Assembly (NCBI GenBank): GCA_003024985.2
Contig: PXIH01S0014580.1
From: Euperipatoides rowelli
Lineage: Eukaryota; Onychophora; Udeonychophora; Euonychophora; Peripatopsidae
Direction: 5' to 3' (one strand)
DNA length: 14,380 nt
The notes under the pieces were generated by a model. That model had not been told where the DNA came from. It made no database searches and was given only the letters and a program-made list of their open reading frames with translations. The translations under genes and the position numbers were made by a program. Positions 1-8,522 of this stretch are shown in pieces. Within the stretch, counting starts at the first letter, position 1. Each line of letters opens with the position of its first letter.

Positions 1-227
1 AATTTTTCTAGTAAAAATCTTTGAAAATCAATAATAAAAAATAAAAATAAAAAAATCTGTAACTTACATTTGACCTTTAAATTATTTTTTTTTTGCTGAC
101 TGCTATTTTGTTCATTGCTATTATTATTTTGTATGTGTAATTGAATAGTTTAAAGTGTCTGAATAATATTTAAATATAGAAATTCGTTTAAAGTTTCTGT
201 TTAATGAATTTTTTTAATCTATTCTAG
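1..227 (+). other. 3' end of an upstream tetraspanin intron
   Basis: AT-rich, with no coding potential. It ends in a T-rich pyrimidine tract and the acceptor ag at 226-227. It is assigned to an intron because the exon at 228 begins inside a membrane segment and in phase 0, so at least one more coding exon must lie upstream. Confidence 0.8.
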
Positions 228-407
228 TTCTCGGTTTTCATGGTTCTAATATTCTTAGCTGAGGCTGTTGTAGCGATCTTTGGATTTGTGTTTCCTGACA
301 AGGTTTTGAACATGATAAAGCAAGAATTCTCTAAAGAATTAATTCAAAAATATCGATCAAGGGAAAACGATGATTTACAAAATGTCATAGATTATCTGCA
401 ACAGAAG
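228..407 (+). CDS. Tetraspanin exon: TM3 and start of large extracellular loop
   Basis: Sixty codons, phase 0 at both ends. The acceptor is a T-rich tract ending ttctag at 222-227, and the donor is aag|gtaagt at 407/408, close to the metazoan consensus. The encoded segment opens with about 22 hydrophobic residues (FSVFMVLIFLAEAVVAIFGF, then VF), which is TM3 with its conserved glutamate. It continues into the charged helical stalk of the loop, ending DLQNVIDYLQQK just before the CCG-bearing exon, as in TspanC8 proteins. The ATG at 240 is an internal methionine inside TM3, not a start: the frame is open back to the acceptor and the protein family needs two upstream membrane segments. Confidence 0.92.
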
Positions 408-3400
408 GTAAGTGCATATGCTTATTAATTTCTTTTTCTGCTCCCTTATATTGTAAAACTTATACTTCAGTAAAAGACAAGTCGAAAGCACATGTATTAC
501 AATGGTTTCTTAATGGACAATCTACTAAACAATGGACATGTCATAGATCTTTTCAATTTATCTTTGTGTTAAAAAAATATTTAGAAAGATAAAAACAGAG
601 ATTGATCATATGCTAATGCTTTACAGAAATATCTCAGGTATTTTTGTCTGTGTATGATATGACATCACTTAAAATCCCGTATTTTGTCTTTGACATATGC
701 CATGAAGCAATTTAAGAAAATGTTCAGCACAAATATAATTTTTTTTTTTTGGGGGGGGTGGGGGCTGGGTATGCGGAAACTATAGTGCAAAGAAGGTTAA
801 AATTGAATCTAAAGTGAACACTGTTTTGGGAGTGTCGTTATTACCAGGTTGGCTGGTCGGCGATTGCCAAGGGCCTCAGGAGGCTTTTTGGAAAAAAAAT
901 ATTTTTTTAAATTTATTTTTACATAGGTAATTAACTAAAAAGTAAAAGGTACAGTATCATGAAAGCAGGATACTCACATTGGGGGGGGGATAATGGGTCT
1001 GTAGTCCCGGGGCCTAGGGGACTACAGTTTGTTTTATAGTTTGTTTGAACAAACTATAAAAAGTACATACAGTAGTTATGTCCAGTATGCTAGGATGGAG
1101 GGGTGCCCCTGTAGGCTCAGTAAAGGTAAAACAGAGCTTTTAAAGGGCTGGTAAAAGTAAACGTGCATACAACCAAAATAAAAAGCTTATCAAATTTAAT
1201 AAAGCTTATGAAAAATATATAACTCCAGACTCCCTCCAAAATAATTTTCTGTCTATGCCTCTGGGGGCGAGGGCCCTTGACCATTCTCAGCCGAGGGTCC
1301 TAAGGGCCACCAACCGACACTGGTTTTGGGGCATCCGTTTAGGAATTAACGTTAACATTGTGATATTAATACTTCCTGTCATTTATGATGGTAATGTTAA
1401 TACTTGGCAAGTGGTAACACTTATTAATAGCGGGCCATTTGACATTTGGTCTTTTAATACGTCCTGGGCATAATTTTGGATGGGATTTTAACTAGTTAAT
1501 AATTGTTGCACTACAAAATTGAATTTTTTCAAAAAACTGAAAAGAGAAATGTTGCTAAAAAATGGTTTTTATATTGTTTTCAGAATTTTTTACTAGCTAC
1601 TTTCAGCTTAACAACATTACAGAAAATTTTCAAACAGGTAAAATTACTATCCAATTATTAGTAAAAATTACTTTTTACGGCAAAATTTTCATTCTTCTTT
1701 TCTGCTCAAAGTGTACAGAAAATTGACATTTTAAATAAAATAATTTTTGGCACCAATATAATGTAATTAAAATAATTTTCTACAAGAAACTTTGTTCAAC
1801 TTCAATTCTAAACACTCTTTTCCTACTTCTTGTCATTTTTAGGACAGGTTTTTCACTAGTATTTATTAGCAAAGTGCTATATTTTTAATTTTTTCTTATA
1901 CTTAAACTAAATAACTATAACTTTAAATAAATAATTATTCAAAACACTGATGACTATTACTTAATTCAGATTTATTCTGATAATCTTTGCTAAAACTTTA
2001 CAACTAAAAAAAGGTGCCCAGCCAACATGGCTGCTAGGTACAAGATGAAGTCTTCCCAGAAAGCTTTTCAAAAACAGGAAATGAATGATCAGGTGACATT
2101 ATAAATTATAGAATGGATATAGATATACTATTAATAAGCTATAGGGCTAAAATTAAGGCAAATACAACAATAGTAACTATAAATCAGATTAATTAAACCT
2201 AAAGGTATATATAGTTAATATTAAATATAAATTGGATAATTTAACAATATGCATATTGTGCAGTTATAGAATTAACCAATATCAGGCTATCATTAAGTTG
2301 ATGCTAAGAAATACTCCTCCTTTAATTTTAATAATATGCATGATAATTATTAAGACTTCCATATTCGTTTTTTTTAATAACCGGGTACCCCTTTCCATAA
2401 TTCAGTTTTAAACCGATATTCAAATTTAATTAAAAAAAAAAAAAAACAATTGACACAACTTCCACAGAAATAGATGCACAGATGTTAAAAACGTGGTAAA
2501 ATTAGACTTATTGTGGCCCGTTTCTAGACTCTTCTATCTAGAGTAATTATCCAAGATAACTCACATTGCAAAATATGACTAGAAAATGCTTTAATTTAGT
2601 TAGACTAAATTAAAAATTTCAAATTAATTATTTGCAATTTAAATTAAAGTGAAAACTTGTTAATGCAAGAAGGCTTATTTATTCATAAAAATTATACTTT
2701 TGTTTTTAAATATTGTGAATTTTCTAAGTGCTGACCAACTGTATTGATTTCCATTCTATTTATTGCCTTTGATGAAGGCTAATTTCTAAAGTTAAGAAGA
2801 AACTCCTCCCACTTGAAGATGTTTGTTTTCAAACTTGAAAAAAAAACAGATTTACGAAAAGTCCTACTTCAATCTGTTGCTACCATAAAAGAGTCAAATT
2901 CCTGACTAAAGGCAAAAGTAAAACAATAATATGAAGAACAAAAGTTAATTGAATTTTACATTTCTTTGATGAGAAATCTATTAATAAAAAAGTATCCTTT
3001 GAAATGTGGTGAGAAATTAATTAAAAATGTCAATCAAAAATTACCTAAAATTTTAAAACCAAGTTCATGAATAAAATATTCCATAATAGTTACTTAAATT
3101 CATTTATTAAAATATTATAAATATTTTTCTTGCACTTTATTTTAATAAAAATGAAAAAAAAAAAAAATATGAAAAAGTTGATTATTTCAAAAATTTAATT
3201 ACAATAGGCTATAATGAATTAATTCCCGCTAATGTGTTGCTAATTATTTACACATTATAATCATCTGAAGCGCTAATGGGCTAGGGGTAAAGTTTAAAAT
3301 AGAAAAACAAAATTTCATATTCATTTATGAAATTTGCTACCCATAATCGTTTTAATCGATCGAATATTTGATAACCGATTAATTATCGAATGTATGTCTT

Positions 3401-6400
3401 AACAATTATTGACTTTCCTGTTATAAGAACTTAACTCCTTGATTTTGTAATTTAAATATCAACATTTTGCGCATTATCTGAGGTGAAGGTTCACGTTCAT
3501 GGATTGCCAAAGATTTCTATATTGAGCTTTTCTTTTTAATAATGAATATTCCCTGATGTTAGCCCTATCCTTAATATCATCCATCCTATCTCTTCTTTGG
3601 CTTTCCCTTTCTATCATCCCTCAAGTGATGTTACTAGTCTGCAGATCCTCTGTAAACATACTCCATACATTTCTATGTTCTCTTCCTTACTTCATCCAAA
3701 AGGCTATAACCATCTTCTCCTCACTTCTTATCAAATCTGTCCATTGTATTTTCAACATCCTTCTAGTATTCCAGATATCAAAATCATTTATTTTCTTTTT
3801 CAAGTCTTTGGTTAAAGTCTAAGTTTCACATCCATATAAAAAAACTTACCAAACATAGAACTTTTAAATGTTTGTTAACGTCTCCTCTTAAAAGTTCTTT
3901 TTATTTCCAAAATACAGATTTGATTTGGCCATTCCTATCCTTGGTCAAATCTATTTTGTGGTTCTTCCATCTTCCATTATAAAGCTGTCTAAATCTCCAA
4001 ATTTCTTCACCTGTTTTACTTTTTTCCCTTCCAATTTGATCCTTTGTTACCATTTACTATTGTAATTTCATGCATGGGCAGAAAAACGTTGTCCTGATTT
4101 AAACTGACCATTCAGTTTTGTTTTTAATGGTATTTTTTATTACGTAATTTTTTAAAACATATTAAAGAAGGAAATATCTATCAGCAGGGTAAAGTCTAAA
4201 TAGTGCACTCAATAATTTCAATACTATGCAAAATAAGTTTTTCTAGATTATTGTATCGGCTTTCGGTTTCAGTCTGAGTGACTGGTGTACTATATACAAG
4301 ATTGAGGGACAATTATACACTTAGGAAACATAATGGGTTAAAAGAAAATTATATTTGTAATCTTTAATTTAATAGTAATTGAGATGAATATGGGATGAAA
4401 AAGAAATGTATAAAATTAGATATGAAAAATAATCCAGTTAAATTTAATTAGCTGTTGTGTATTTGTCAAACTAAAAATGCTGATTTAGTTTGTAATTAAT
4501 ATCTTCTTATTCTATGATTTGTTTTTAGTTTCAGTGTTGTGGCATCTCTGATGATGGTTTTAGGGACTGGTCATTCAATATCTATTATAATTGTACACCG
4601 ACCAATTTGAGTGTTGAGCGTTGTGGAGTGCCCTTCTCTTGCTGCAGGAATCCACGACATTTAAATGTAAGAACTAATAGAATTTGATTATTAAATTAGA
4701 TAAGAAGAAATTAAAAATTAATAATATTCATTTATATTATTAGTTAAAAGACAAATTTCATTTGTGATTTAAAAAAAAAAATCAAATGAAAAATTTGTCA
4801 AAGAGATTATTATTTTTTTTTTAGTTTGACTTAGCAAGATTTAGGGTTTTATTCTTGACTATCATTTAGGATACAATGCATTTTTTGAAAGGAAAATTTG
4901 AATGAACATAATTTATGTGTCTAATACTAGAATTACATACTATATTTCAAAAAATGATGAAATTTCTGTGTTCATAATTTCAGTATTTATCTTACCATGA
5001 AATCTTTGGGAATTTCACAATTTCTATTTGGATATAATAATGATCTACCAAATATTACGGTACATGTCCTAAAAACGTGATAAAAAAAAATTGGATAATT
5101 ATTGTATTTTGAATCAGAATTCTTAATTTAGCAGTGCTCTTAAAATCTTCAGAGAGTCAGATATTCCTATAGATAATAAAGGCCATCATATATTGTTATC
5201 ATTTTAGAGACTTGCACCAGTTTTATTAAAAATCAATATGCCCTAACAATATCAAATTTTTCCACCTGGAAGTTTGATGACCACATTACAAGTTATAAAC
5301 CCAATTTTATTGTATATTAATTGTTAAAATGTATTTAGGGTATCTACAGTATATTGCAATTTTTATTTTTTTTAATTATCAACACTTTTGCTGATATCTG
5401 TTTCTGGAAATCAAGTCTTTAATTATTAACTTTGTAGTGAAGACTGAAGAGTGAAGGTTAGGTCAAACATGAAAGGTGAGACTACAGACTAGGGATTTGG
5501 GCAAGCCCAGACCTTCATTTAGGTTTAGGAAAATACCCTTGCTAAAGAATTAGGAAAGTAAAGACTCTGATTTTTTTTAGATGATTTTGATACACTTTTA
5601 ATTAAACACTCTTATTGAAAAATTCACATTATTGTAAAGCCAAATGACATATGGCCATTAATGCATTTAATGTTTCTCTCTGCAGTATATCTGTAGAAAA
5701 TAGACTAAATCTGTAGCCAAGATGAAAGACAGACATTTTGTGGTGTATTGAGATTAGCACATTATAATCAATTCACATGATTAAACTCTTATTGCCTGTA
5801 TATACAGTACATATACAGTATATACTGCATATAAACTGTTTATATACAGGTGTATATAGACAGATACTATAGATAGATTGACAATATTCTATAATACTTT
5901 ACAGTATTTTGTTTGTTATATATTTTTTCTTATTGCTTATTCTTTCTTTTAATAGACTGGTTTAATCAATACCATGTGTGGTTTTGAAGTACAAAATAAA
6001 GAGGTAAAAATCTTTATTTGTTTCATTTACAAATAGTTCCAAATGCGCCATACTTGTTTTATCTTTTTTTTTTTTTTAATAACCCATGCATTATTTTTCA
6101 AGTTTTAATTTCTATGCTTTTTTTTAATATTATTTCTTTGGTTTAAATGAGTTATGTTTATGTAATCCTTGGATGATTATTACTTAGTGAAACTATTAAT
6201 GAGCATAACCATAAAAGGACAAACATTCAAAATGAATCGGAATTACAGTAGATTCTAGCACGAGAGCTTTACCATTATGCACATTAATTTAGTACTGTAC
6301 TATAAATTTAATAGTACTGCACTATAAATTCACAGGCAATTAAATATATCCACAGTTAAAGATTTTACAGTATTACTATTAAATGAATTGGTTCCACCCT

Positions 6401-8522
6401 GGACACATTTCAACCCCAAGTAACACAATTAAAGTATAATGGCATGAAGAAATTAACTTTGGATGAAACCAAAATAGAGATTGTTTATTTTATTTTGTTG
6501 TTCTCTGACCATAGACATGTACTCTTGGCTGCACAAAGTCCAAATTACAAAATATGCACATGGTGGTATGTGAATTTTTAGCATTTATTTAAATGGTACA
6601 ACATACCAAAAGTTTGAGAATCCCTGCTCAGTGTATATGAGTAGGACACCGAAAAGTCAAATTTTCTTGAATTAATTATTTCTTGAAAATTAAGTTTTAA
6701 AAGGAAACCGGTTATAGAAATTTCATGTCATGTGGAAGGATGTAAGATGTACATTTTATTTGTTCATTTATCCTCATCTTTCTTCTTTCTCTGTATAGCC
6801 AGGCTACTAATATGAGCGTTAGTCCAAAACTTGGATGACTTTTTTTTTTAATTTTAATTTTTTATATTTGTTGACTTTATGTTCCTGTGCTACCTACTTT
6901 TTTTTAGATTGTTGTAAGATTTCTGAAATGTATTATTTTTCAAATTTTTTTATAATTTCTCAAGACTTCTTTAATATGTTTATTTAATTTAATTTTAATT
7001 GGATCATTTCAGTTTAATGTGGTGACCGAACAGATTTATACAGAAGGATGCATTCAAGCCATGTATTTATCAATGAAGGAGAATTTAACCATCATAGCCG
7101 GGGTAGCAGTAGGTGTTGCCTGTATGCAGGTGAGTCAATTTAAACTTGTAATTAAAATTAAATTATGTAATGTGTGTAAATATACTGTACATTGTATATA
7201 AGTATGTACTGTATATACTATGTGTATACAATAGATAGATAGATACTGTGCAGTATGTATATATTATTACACACCTACAGTATATGTACCGTATATACTG
7301 TTTATATTTGTAATTTATTTGTTTTTGGTTTGCTGGGACATCGGTATATTTGCTGGCAAACCATTGCAGAGAATAGACAGATAGATCAGGTTCTGTGACG
7401 ATACTCCTCCCCCTTTCCTCATACTCCTTGTGGATATGGCAAGTTGGTCCTCATTTATTCCATTGTTTTTCTATCAGCTCATCGATTAAAGAGATGTATG
7501 GTAGAGAGGTTCCAACCTGAGCCGGCATGGGCTTATGGCCTTTTATACCGATATTCCAGTAAGCCATTTTTAATTTTTTTTGCTGCCCTTTTTAGTTGCT
7601 TATTATTTTTCTCTTTTTTAATTCAGGAAGGATTATTTTCTTTTAATGGGGTGTGTGTGTGTGTGTGTCTATCAAGGCCATTTTCCCCTTATTAATATAA
7701 TAGTTGAATTATTAATTGGTGGTCATGATAGAAATCCTTGGTCAGCTTCGTTCTTGTCACCAATTAGTCTCATTATTATTAAAATCTAGTCAAAAATTGT
7801 ATGTCTTGTGGAGAATAAACTGTTCTGCCTTAAATGTAAAGGCAGATAGTGAGAGAAGAGGTGTTGTAGCTTTTTTATACTTTTATTTTAAAAAATAATT
7901 TAGTTGTTTTATTTAATTATCTTCCAACAAGTAGGAACTTTGAGTCTTACAAAATTTCACACAAACATGGACTAAAATATATAATTAATTAAAACAGAAA
8001 ACAGTGATGCAAAATTCATGATAAAAGTAATTATTTATTGTAGGAAAGCAAATCATGCAATTAATCTTTATTTACAGTACTTAATTTTCTGTTCATTCAA
8101 ATTAATAGTGTGACGTTTTACATTGATCATTATTTCATATGAACATTAGAATAATATTGAATATTTTGTTGATTTGATTGAAATTAAATTGAAATAGTTT
8201 TCATATCTGACAGAATCTCTTATTTTTTGTCACTTGTGCCACTTTTTAAAGTTTTTGAACAATCATTAATTTGTAATTTTAGATAAAAATAAGGTCATAA
8301 ATTTGCAATGACCAAAATGTTTAAATATAATTTTTTTAATTTTAGTTGCAGATCTGTGCTATGACCTCTTAGTAAATATGATGCTGTGGGATTATATTAA
8401 CATGTGACATCTTAAAATTTCTTAATTTTATTATCTATCTATTTCAGTTGTTTGCAATTTATTTAGCTCGGACATTAATTGAGCAGATACACGATCAGCG
8501 AGCTCGTTGGCAATGGCAATGA
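228..8522 (+). CDS. Tetraspanin of the TspanC8 subfamily (TSPAN33/Tsp86D-like), 3' five coding exons, 5' incomplete
   Basis: Joining 228-407, 4529-4666, 5956-6003, 7013-7129 and 8448-8522 gives one open frame of 185 residues ending in TGA; every intron is phase 0 with GT/AG borders. Residues 1-22 are TM3 with the polar Glu (E12) typical of tetraspanins. Residues about 23-147 are the large extracellular loop, and about 148-172 are TM4, followed by a short tail ending RARWQWQ. The loop carries the CCG motif (63-65) and cysteines at 63, 64, 82, 92, 98, 99, 114 and 135: eight, the hallmark of TspanC8. Sequons lie at N81, N86 and N146. From family knowledge, TspanC8 proteins are plasma-membrane scaffolds that bind ADAM10/Kuzbanian, aid its ER exit and tune cleavage of substrates such as Notch. 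The CGVPFSCC and NTMCG blocks and the 22-residue spacing from NTMCG to the TEGC cysteine fit the TSPAN33/Tsp86D branch as I recall it. TM1, the small loop and TM2 lie outside the window. The family is secure; the orthologue is less so. Confidence 0.93.
738..766. repeat. T-run followed by G-run
   Basis: A run of about 12 T is followed directly by a G-dominated tract with a single interrupting T and a CT at its end. It is low-complexity DNA and stands out because G-runs are otherwise rare in this intron; a second G-run lies at 981-989. Confidence 0.8.
999..1027. repeat. Perfect 10-bp inverted repeat, 9-nt loop
   Basis: ctgtagtccc (999-1008) and gggactacag (1018-1027) are exact reverse complements around a GC-rich 9-nt loop. 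It lies inside the hAT-like element, immediately before a second perfect palindrome. Confidence 0.85.
1032..1061. repeat. Perfect 14-bp inverted repeat, 2-nt loop
   Basis: ttttatagtttgtt (1032-1045) and aacaaactataaaa (1048-1061) are exact reverse complements with only tg between them, so the stretch could extrude as a cruciform or fold as an RNA hairpin. It lies in the centre of the hAT-like element. Confidence 0.9.
1331..1490. other. Moderate-GC segment next to the hAT-like element, unidentified
   Basis: This segment is less AT-rich than the intron around it and contains ttaatactt twice (about 1364 and 1400). It is the DNA into which the hAT-like element inserted on this side. A 72-codon open frame crosses the element boundary (1255-1473), so it is not a real gene. 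The segment may belong to an older repeat, but I do not recognise one. Confidence 0.35.
3551..4115 (-). mobile_element. Decayed LINE (non-LTR retrotransposon) reverse-transcriptase C-terminal fragment
   Basis: Read on the minus strand, several reading-frame pieces recall the C-terminal part of LINE ORF2 proteins. Near 4070-4050 there is LPMHEITIVNG. At about 4025-3950 a block resembles the FxYLGSxIxEDG motif (here KFGDLDSFIMEDGR). At about 3842-3813 there is FLYGCET, a stop, then TL, where the family has LYGCETWTL, so the Trp codon has become TAG. At about 3808-3770 there is DLEKKIN-like sequence, and at about 3746-3717 WTDLIRSEE. A downstream RKR/VYRG-like stretch (about 3690-3644) and a basic GKAK-like end follow. 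Frameshifts and stops break it repeatedly, so it is a dead copy. The order fits RTE/CR1-type elements, but the clade is not certain. It lies antisense inside the tetraspanin intron. The + strand open frames here are shadows. Confidence 0.78.
4529..4666 (+). CDS. Tetraspanin exon: cysteine-rich core of the large extracellular loop
   Basis: Forty-six codons, phase 0. The acceptor gtttttag ends at 4528 and the donor is aat|gtaaga at 4666/4667. The exon starts FQCCG, the tetraspanin CCG signature, and runs through DWSFNIYYNC, RCGVP and FSCC. It therefore supplies six of the eight loop cysteines, all in family spacing. Two N-glycosylation sequons are present, N-C-T (cysteine inside the sequon, as in related TspanC8 loops) and N-L-S. 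This segment is the variable partner-binding part of the loop in the family. Confidence 0.93.
4750..4799. repeat. Imperfect 50-nt inverted repeat with A-rich loop
   Basis: gacaaatttcatttgtgattt (4750-4770) pairs with the sequence ending aaatttgtc at 4799, with two small bulges, around a run of A. It could form a stem of about 19 bp. It may be a MITE remnant or chance AT-rich pairing; I see no support for calling it a small-RNA gene. Confidence 0.6.
5795..5850. repeat. Palindrome cluster of ACAGTA/TATAC units
   Basis: cctgtatata (5795-5804) is the exact reverse complement of tatatacagg (5841-5850). Between them lies a perfect 12-bp palindrome, cagtatatactg (5816-5827). This is low-complexity, simple-repeat-like DNA, related in motif content to the tract at 7180-7305. 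Confidence 0.75.
5956..6003 (+). CDS. Tetraspanin exon: 16-codon micro-exon with seventh loop cysteine
   Basis: This 48-bp exon encodes TGLINTMCGFEVQNKE. The acceptor is tttaatag ending at 5955 and the donor gag|gtaaaa at 6003/6004 is weaker than the others. NTMCG matches the conserved block after the FSCC pair in TSPAN33-type proteins and provides the seventh cysteine. It is far too short to be found by ORF length. It is supported by phase-0 continuity, splice borders and conserved spacing to the next cysteine in the following exon. Confidence 0.87.
6004..7012 (+). other. Tetraspanin intron (1009 bp)
   Basis: Donor gtaaaa, acceptor tttcag. AT-rich, with several long T-runs (about 6066-6079 and 6841-6849) and scattered tactgt/acagta motifs. 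No gene or recognisable mobile element is seen. Confidence 0.87.
7013..7129 (+). CDS. Tetraspanin exon: end of loop and first half of TM4
   Basis: Thirty-nine codons, phase 0, with acceptor atttcag ending at 7012 and consensus donor cag|gtgagt at 7129/7130. It begins FNVVTEQIYTEGC, giving the eighth loop cysteine. A membrane-proximal sequon (N-L-T) follows, then the start of TM4 (TIIAGVAVGVACMQ). The cysteine near the end of TM4 (residue 159 of the partial protein) is a possible palmitoylation site, but that is inference. The frame stays open past the donor for a while, but the sequence after 7129 no longer resembles a tetraspanin. Confidence 0.92.
7180..7305. repeat. TACTGTA/TATAC-rich low-complexity tract with ATAG repeat
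   Basis: Five tactgt or acagta hexamers fall in about 125 bp (starting at 7183, 7207, 7244, 7277 and 7296), mixed with tata runs and a short (ATAG)n stretch at 7231-7245. It is a degenerate simple-repeat region just inside the intron. Confidence 0.75.
7320..7700. other. Less AT-rich intronic island, possible repeat relic
   Basis: Composition shifts away from the AT-rich intron. The start has a short inverted repeat (ggtttgc 7327-7333 with gcaaacc 7356-7362) and a repeated tttgctgg (7329-7336 and 7349-7356). A C-rich patch at about 7405-7420 and a gagccggcatgggc patch near 7519 follow. An 83-codon open frame (7444-7695) has no family resemblance and runs into a GT repeat, so I do not call it a gene. 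It is most likely an old mobile-element fragment, but the class is unknown. Confidence 0.35.
7651..7668. repeat. (GT)9 microsatellite
   Basis: Nine uninterrupted GT units; a likely length-polymorphic site within the last intron. Confidence 0.95.
8448..8522 (+). CDS. Tetraspanin terminal exon: end of TM4, cytoplasmic tail, stop
   Basis: Twenty-four codons plus TGA at 8520-8522; the acceptor is ctatttcag ending at 8447. It encodes LFAIYLARTLIEQIHDQ and then RARWQWQ. The first residues complete TM4, and the LARTL and R-W end resemble C-termini of TspanC8 proteins. The tail is about 15 residues with no obvious PDZ-type ligand. Confidence 0.9.
   Translation: MFAIYLARTLIEQIHDQRARWQWQ

Larger units (their letters stand above)
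823..1330. mobile_element. Non-autonomous hAT-like DNA transposon (about 492 bp) with 8-bp target-site duplication
   Basis: The octamer gttttggg occurs at 823-830 and again at 1323-1330, bracketing 831-1322. The interior ends are inverted: agtgtcg at 831-837 pairs with cgacact at 1315-1321. The right terminus read inward is CAGTGTCGG, matching the CAG-type start of hAT termini; the left end appears to lack the first C. Further inside, ggttgg (847-852) pairs with ccaacc (1310-1315) and caagggcc (868-875) with ggcccttg (1272-1279), with offsets showing small indels. An 8-bp duplication is the hAT family hallmark. There is no transposase ORF, so it would have moved using an enzyme supplied elsewhere. 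It is clearly less AT-rich than the surrounding intron. Direction cannot be assigned. Confidence 0.72.
408..4528 (+). other. Tetraspanin intron (4121 bp) carrying two mobile-element relics
   Basis: Donor gtaagt at 408 and acceptor ag at 4527-4528. Holds a T/G homopolymer tract (about 740-766), a hAT-like element (831-1322), an unidentified segment (about 1331-1490) and an antisense LINE fragment (about 3551-4115). The rest (408-739, 1491-3550, 4116-4528) is AT-rich with short poly-A/T runs, and I see no gene in it. Confidence 0.88.
4667..5955 (+). other. Tetraspanin intron (1289 bp)
   Basis: Donor gtaaga, acceptor aatag. AT-rich, with an imperfect hairpin at 4750-4799 and a TACTGTA/ATATAC-type palindrome cluster at 5795-5850. 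I see no coding sequence in it. Confidence 0.87.
7130..8447 (+). other. Tetraspanin intron (1318 bp) with simple repeats
   Basis: Donor gtgagt, acceptor tttcag. Contains a TACTGTA-rich tract (7180-7305) with a short ATAG run, a less AT-rich island of unknown origin (about 7320-7700) and a GT microsatellite. The remainder (about 7700-8447) is AT-rich and featureless. Confidence 0.87.

Noticed and set aside
240-428. Stand-alone 62-residue gene starting at the ATG at 240
   Set aside because: The ATG is an internal methionine of a tetraspanin TM3 exon; the frame is open back to the acceptor at 227 and the real exon ends at the donor at 407/408.
1255-1473. 72-residue open frame
   Set aside because: It spans the right end of the hAT-like element and its flank, so it is a chance fusion with no family resemblance.
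2018-2040. cagcc-aacat-ggctg mini-hairpin
   Set aside because: A 5-bp stem is too short to mean anything.
3340-3395. Palindromic atcgat/ttaatcgatcgaa cluster
   Set aside because: Short AT-rich palindromes with no longer pairing; consistent with chance at this composition.
3556-3822. Membrane-like 88-residue and overlapping 72-residue open frames
   Set aside because: They are antisense shadows of the decayed LINE; their hydrophobic look comes from the T/C-rich complement of an A/G-rich coding strand.
7444-7898. Open frames of 83 and 60 residues in the last intron
   Set aside because: They lie between two well-supported exons, include a GT microsatellite and poly-T runs, and match no family I know.
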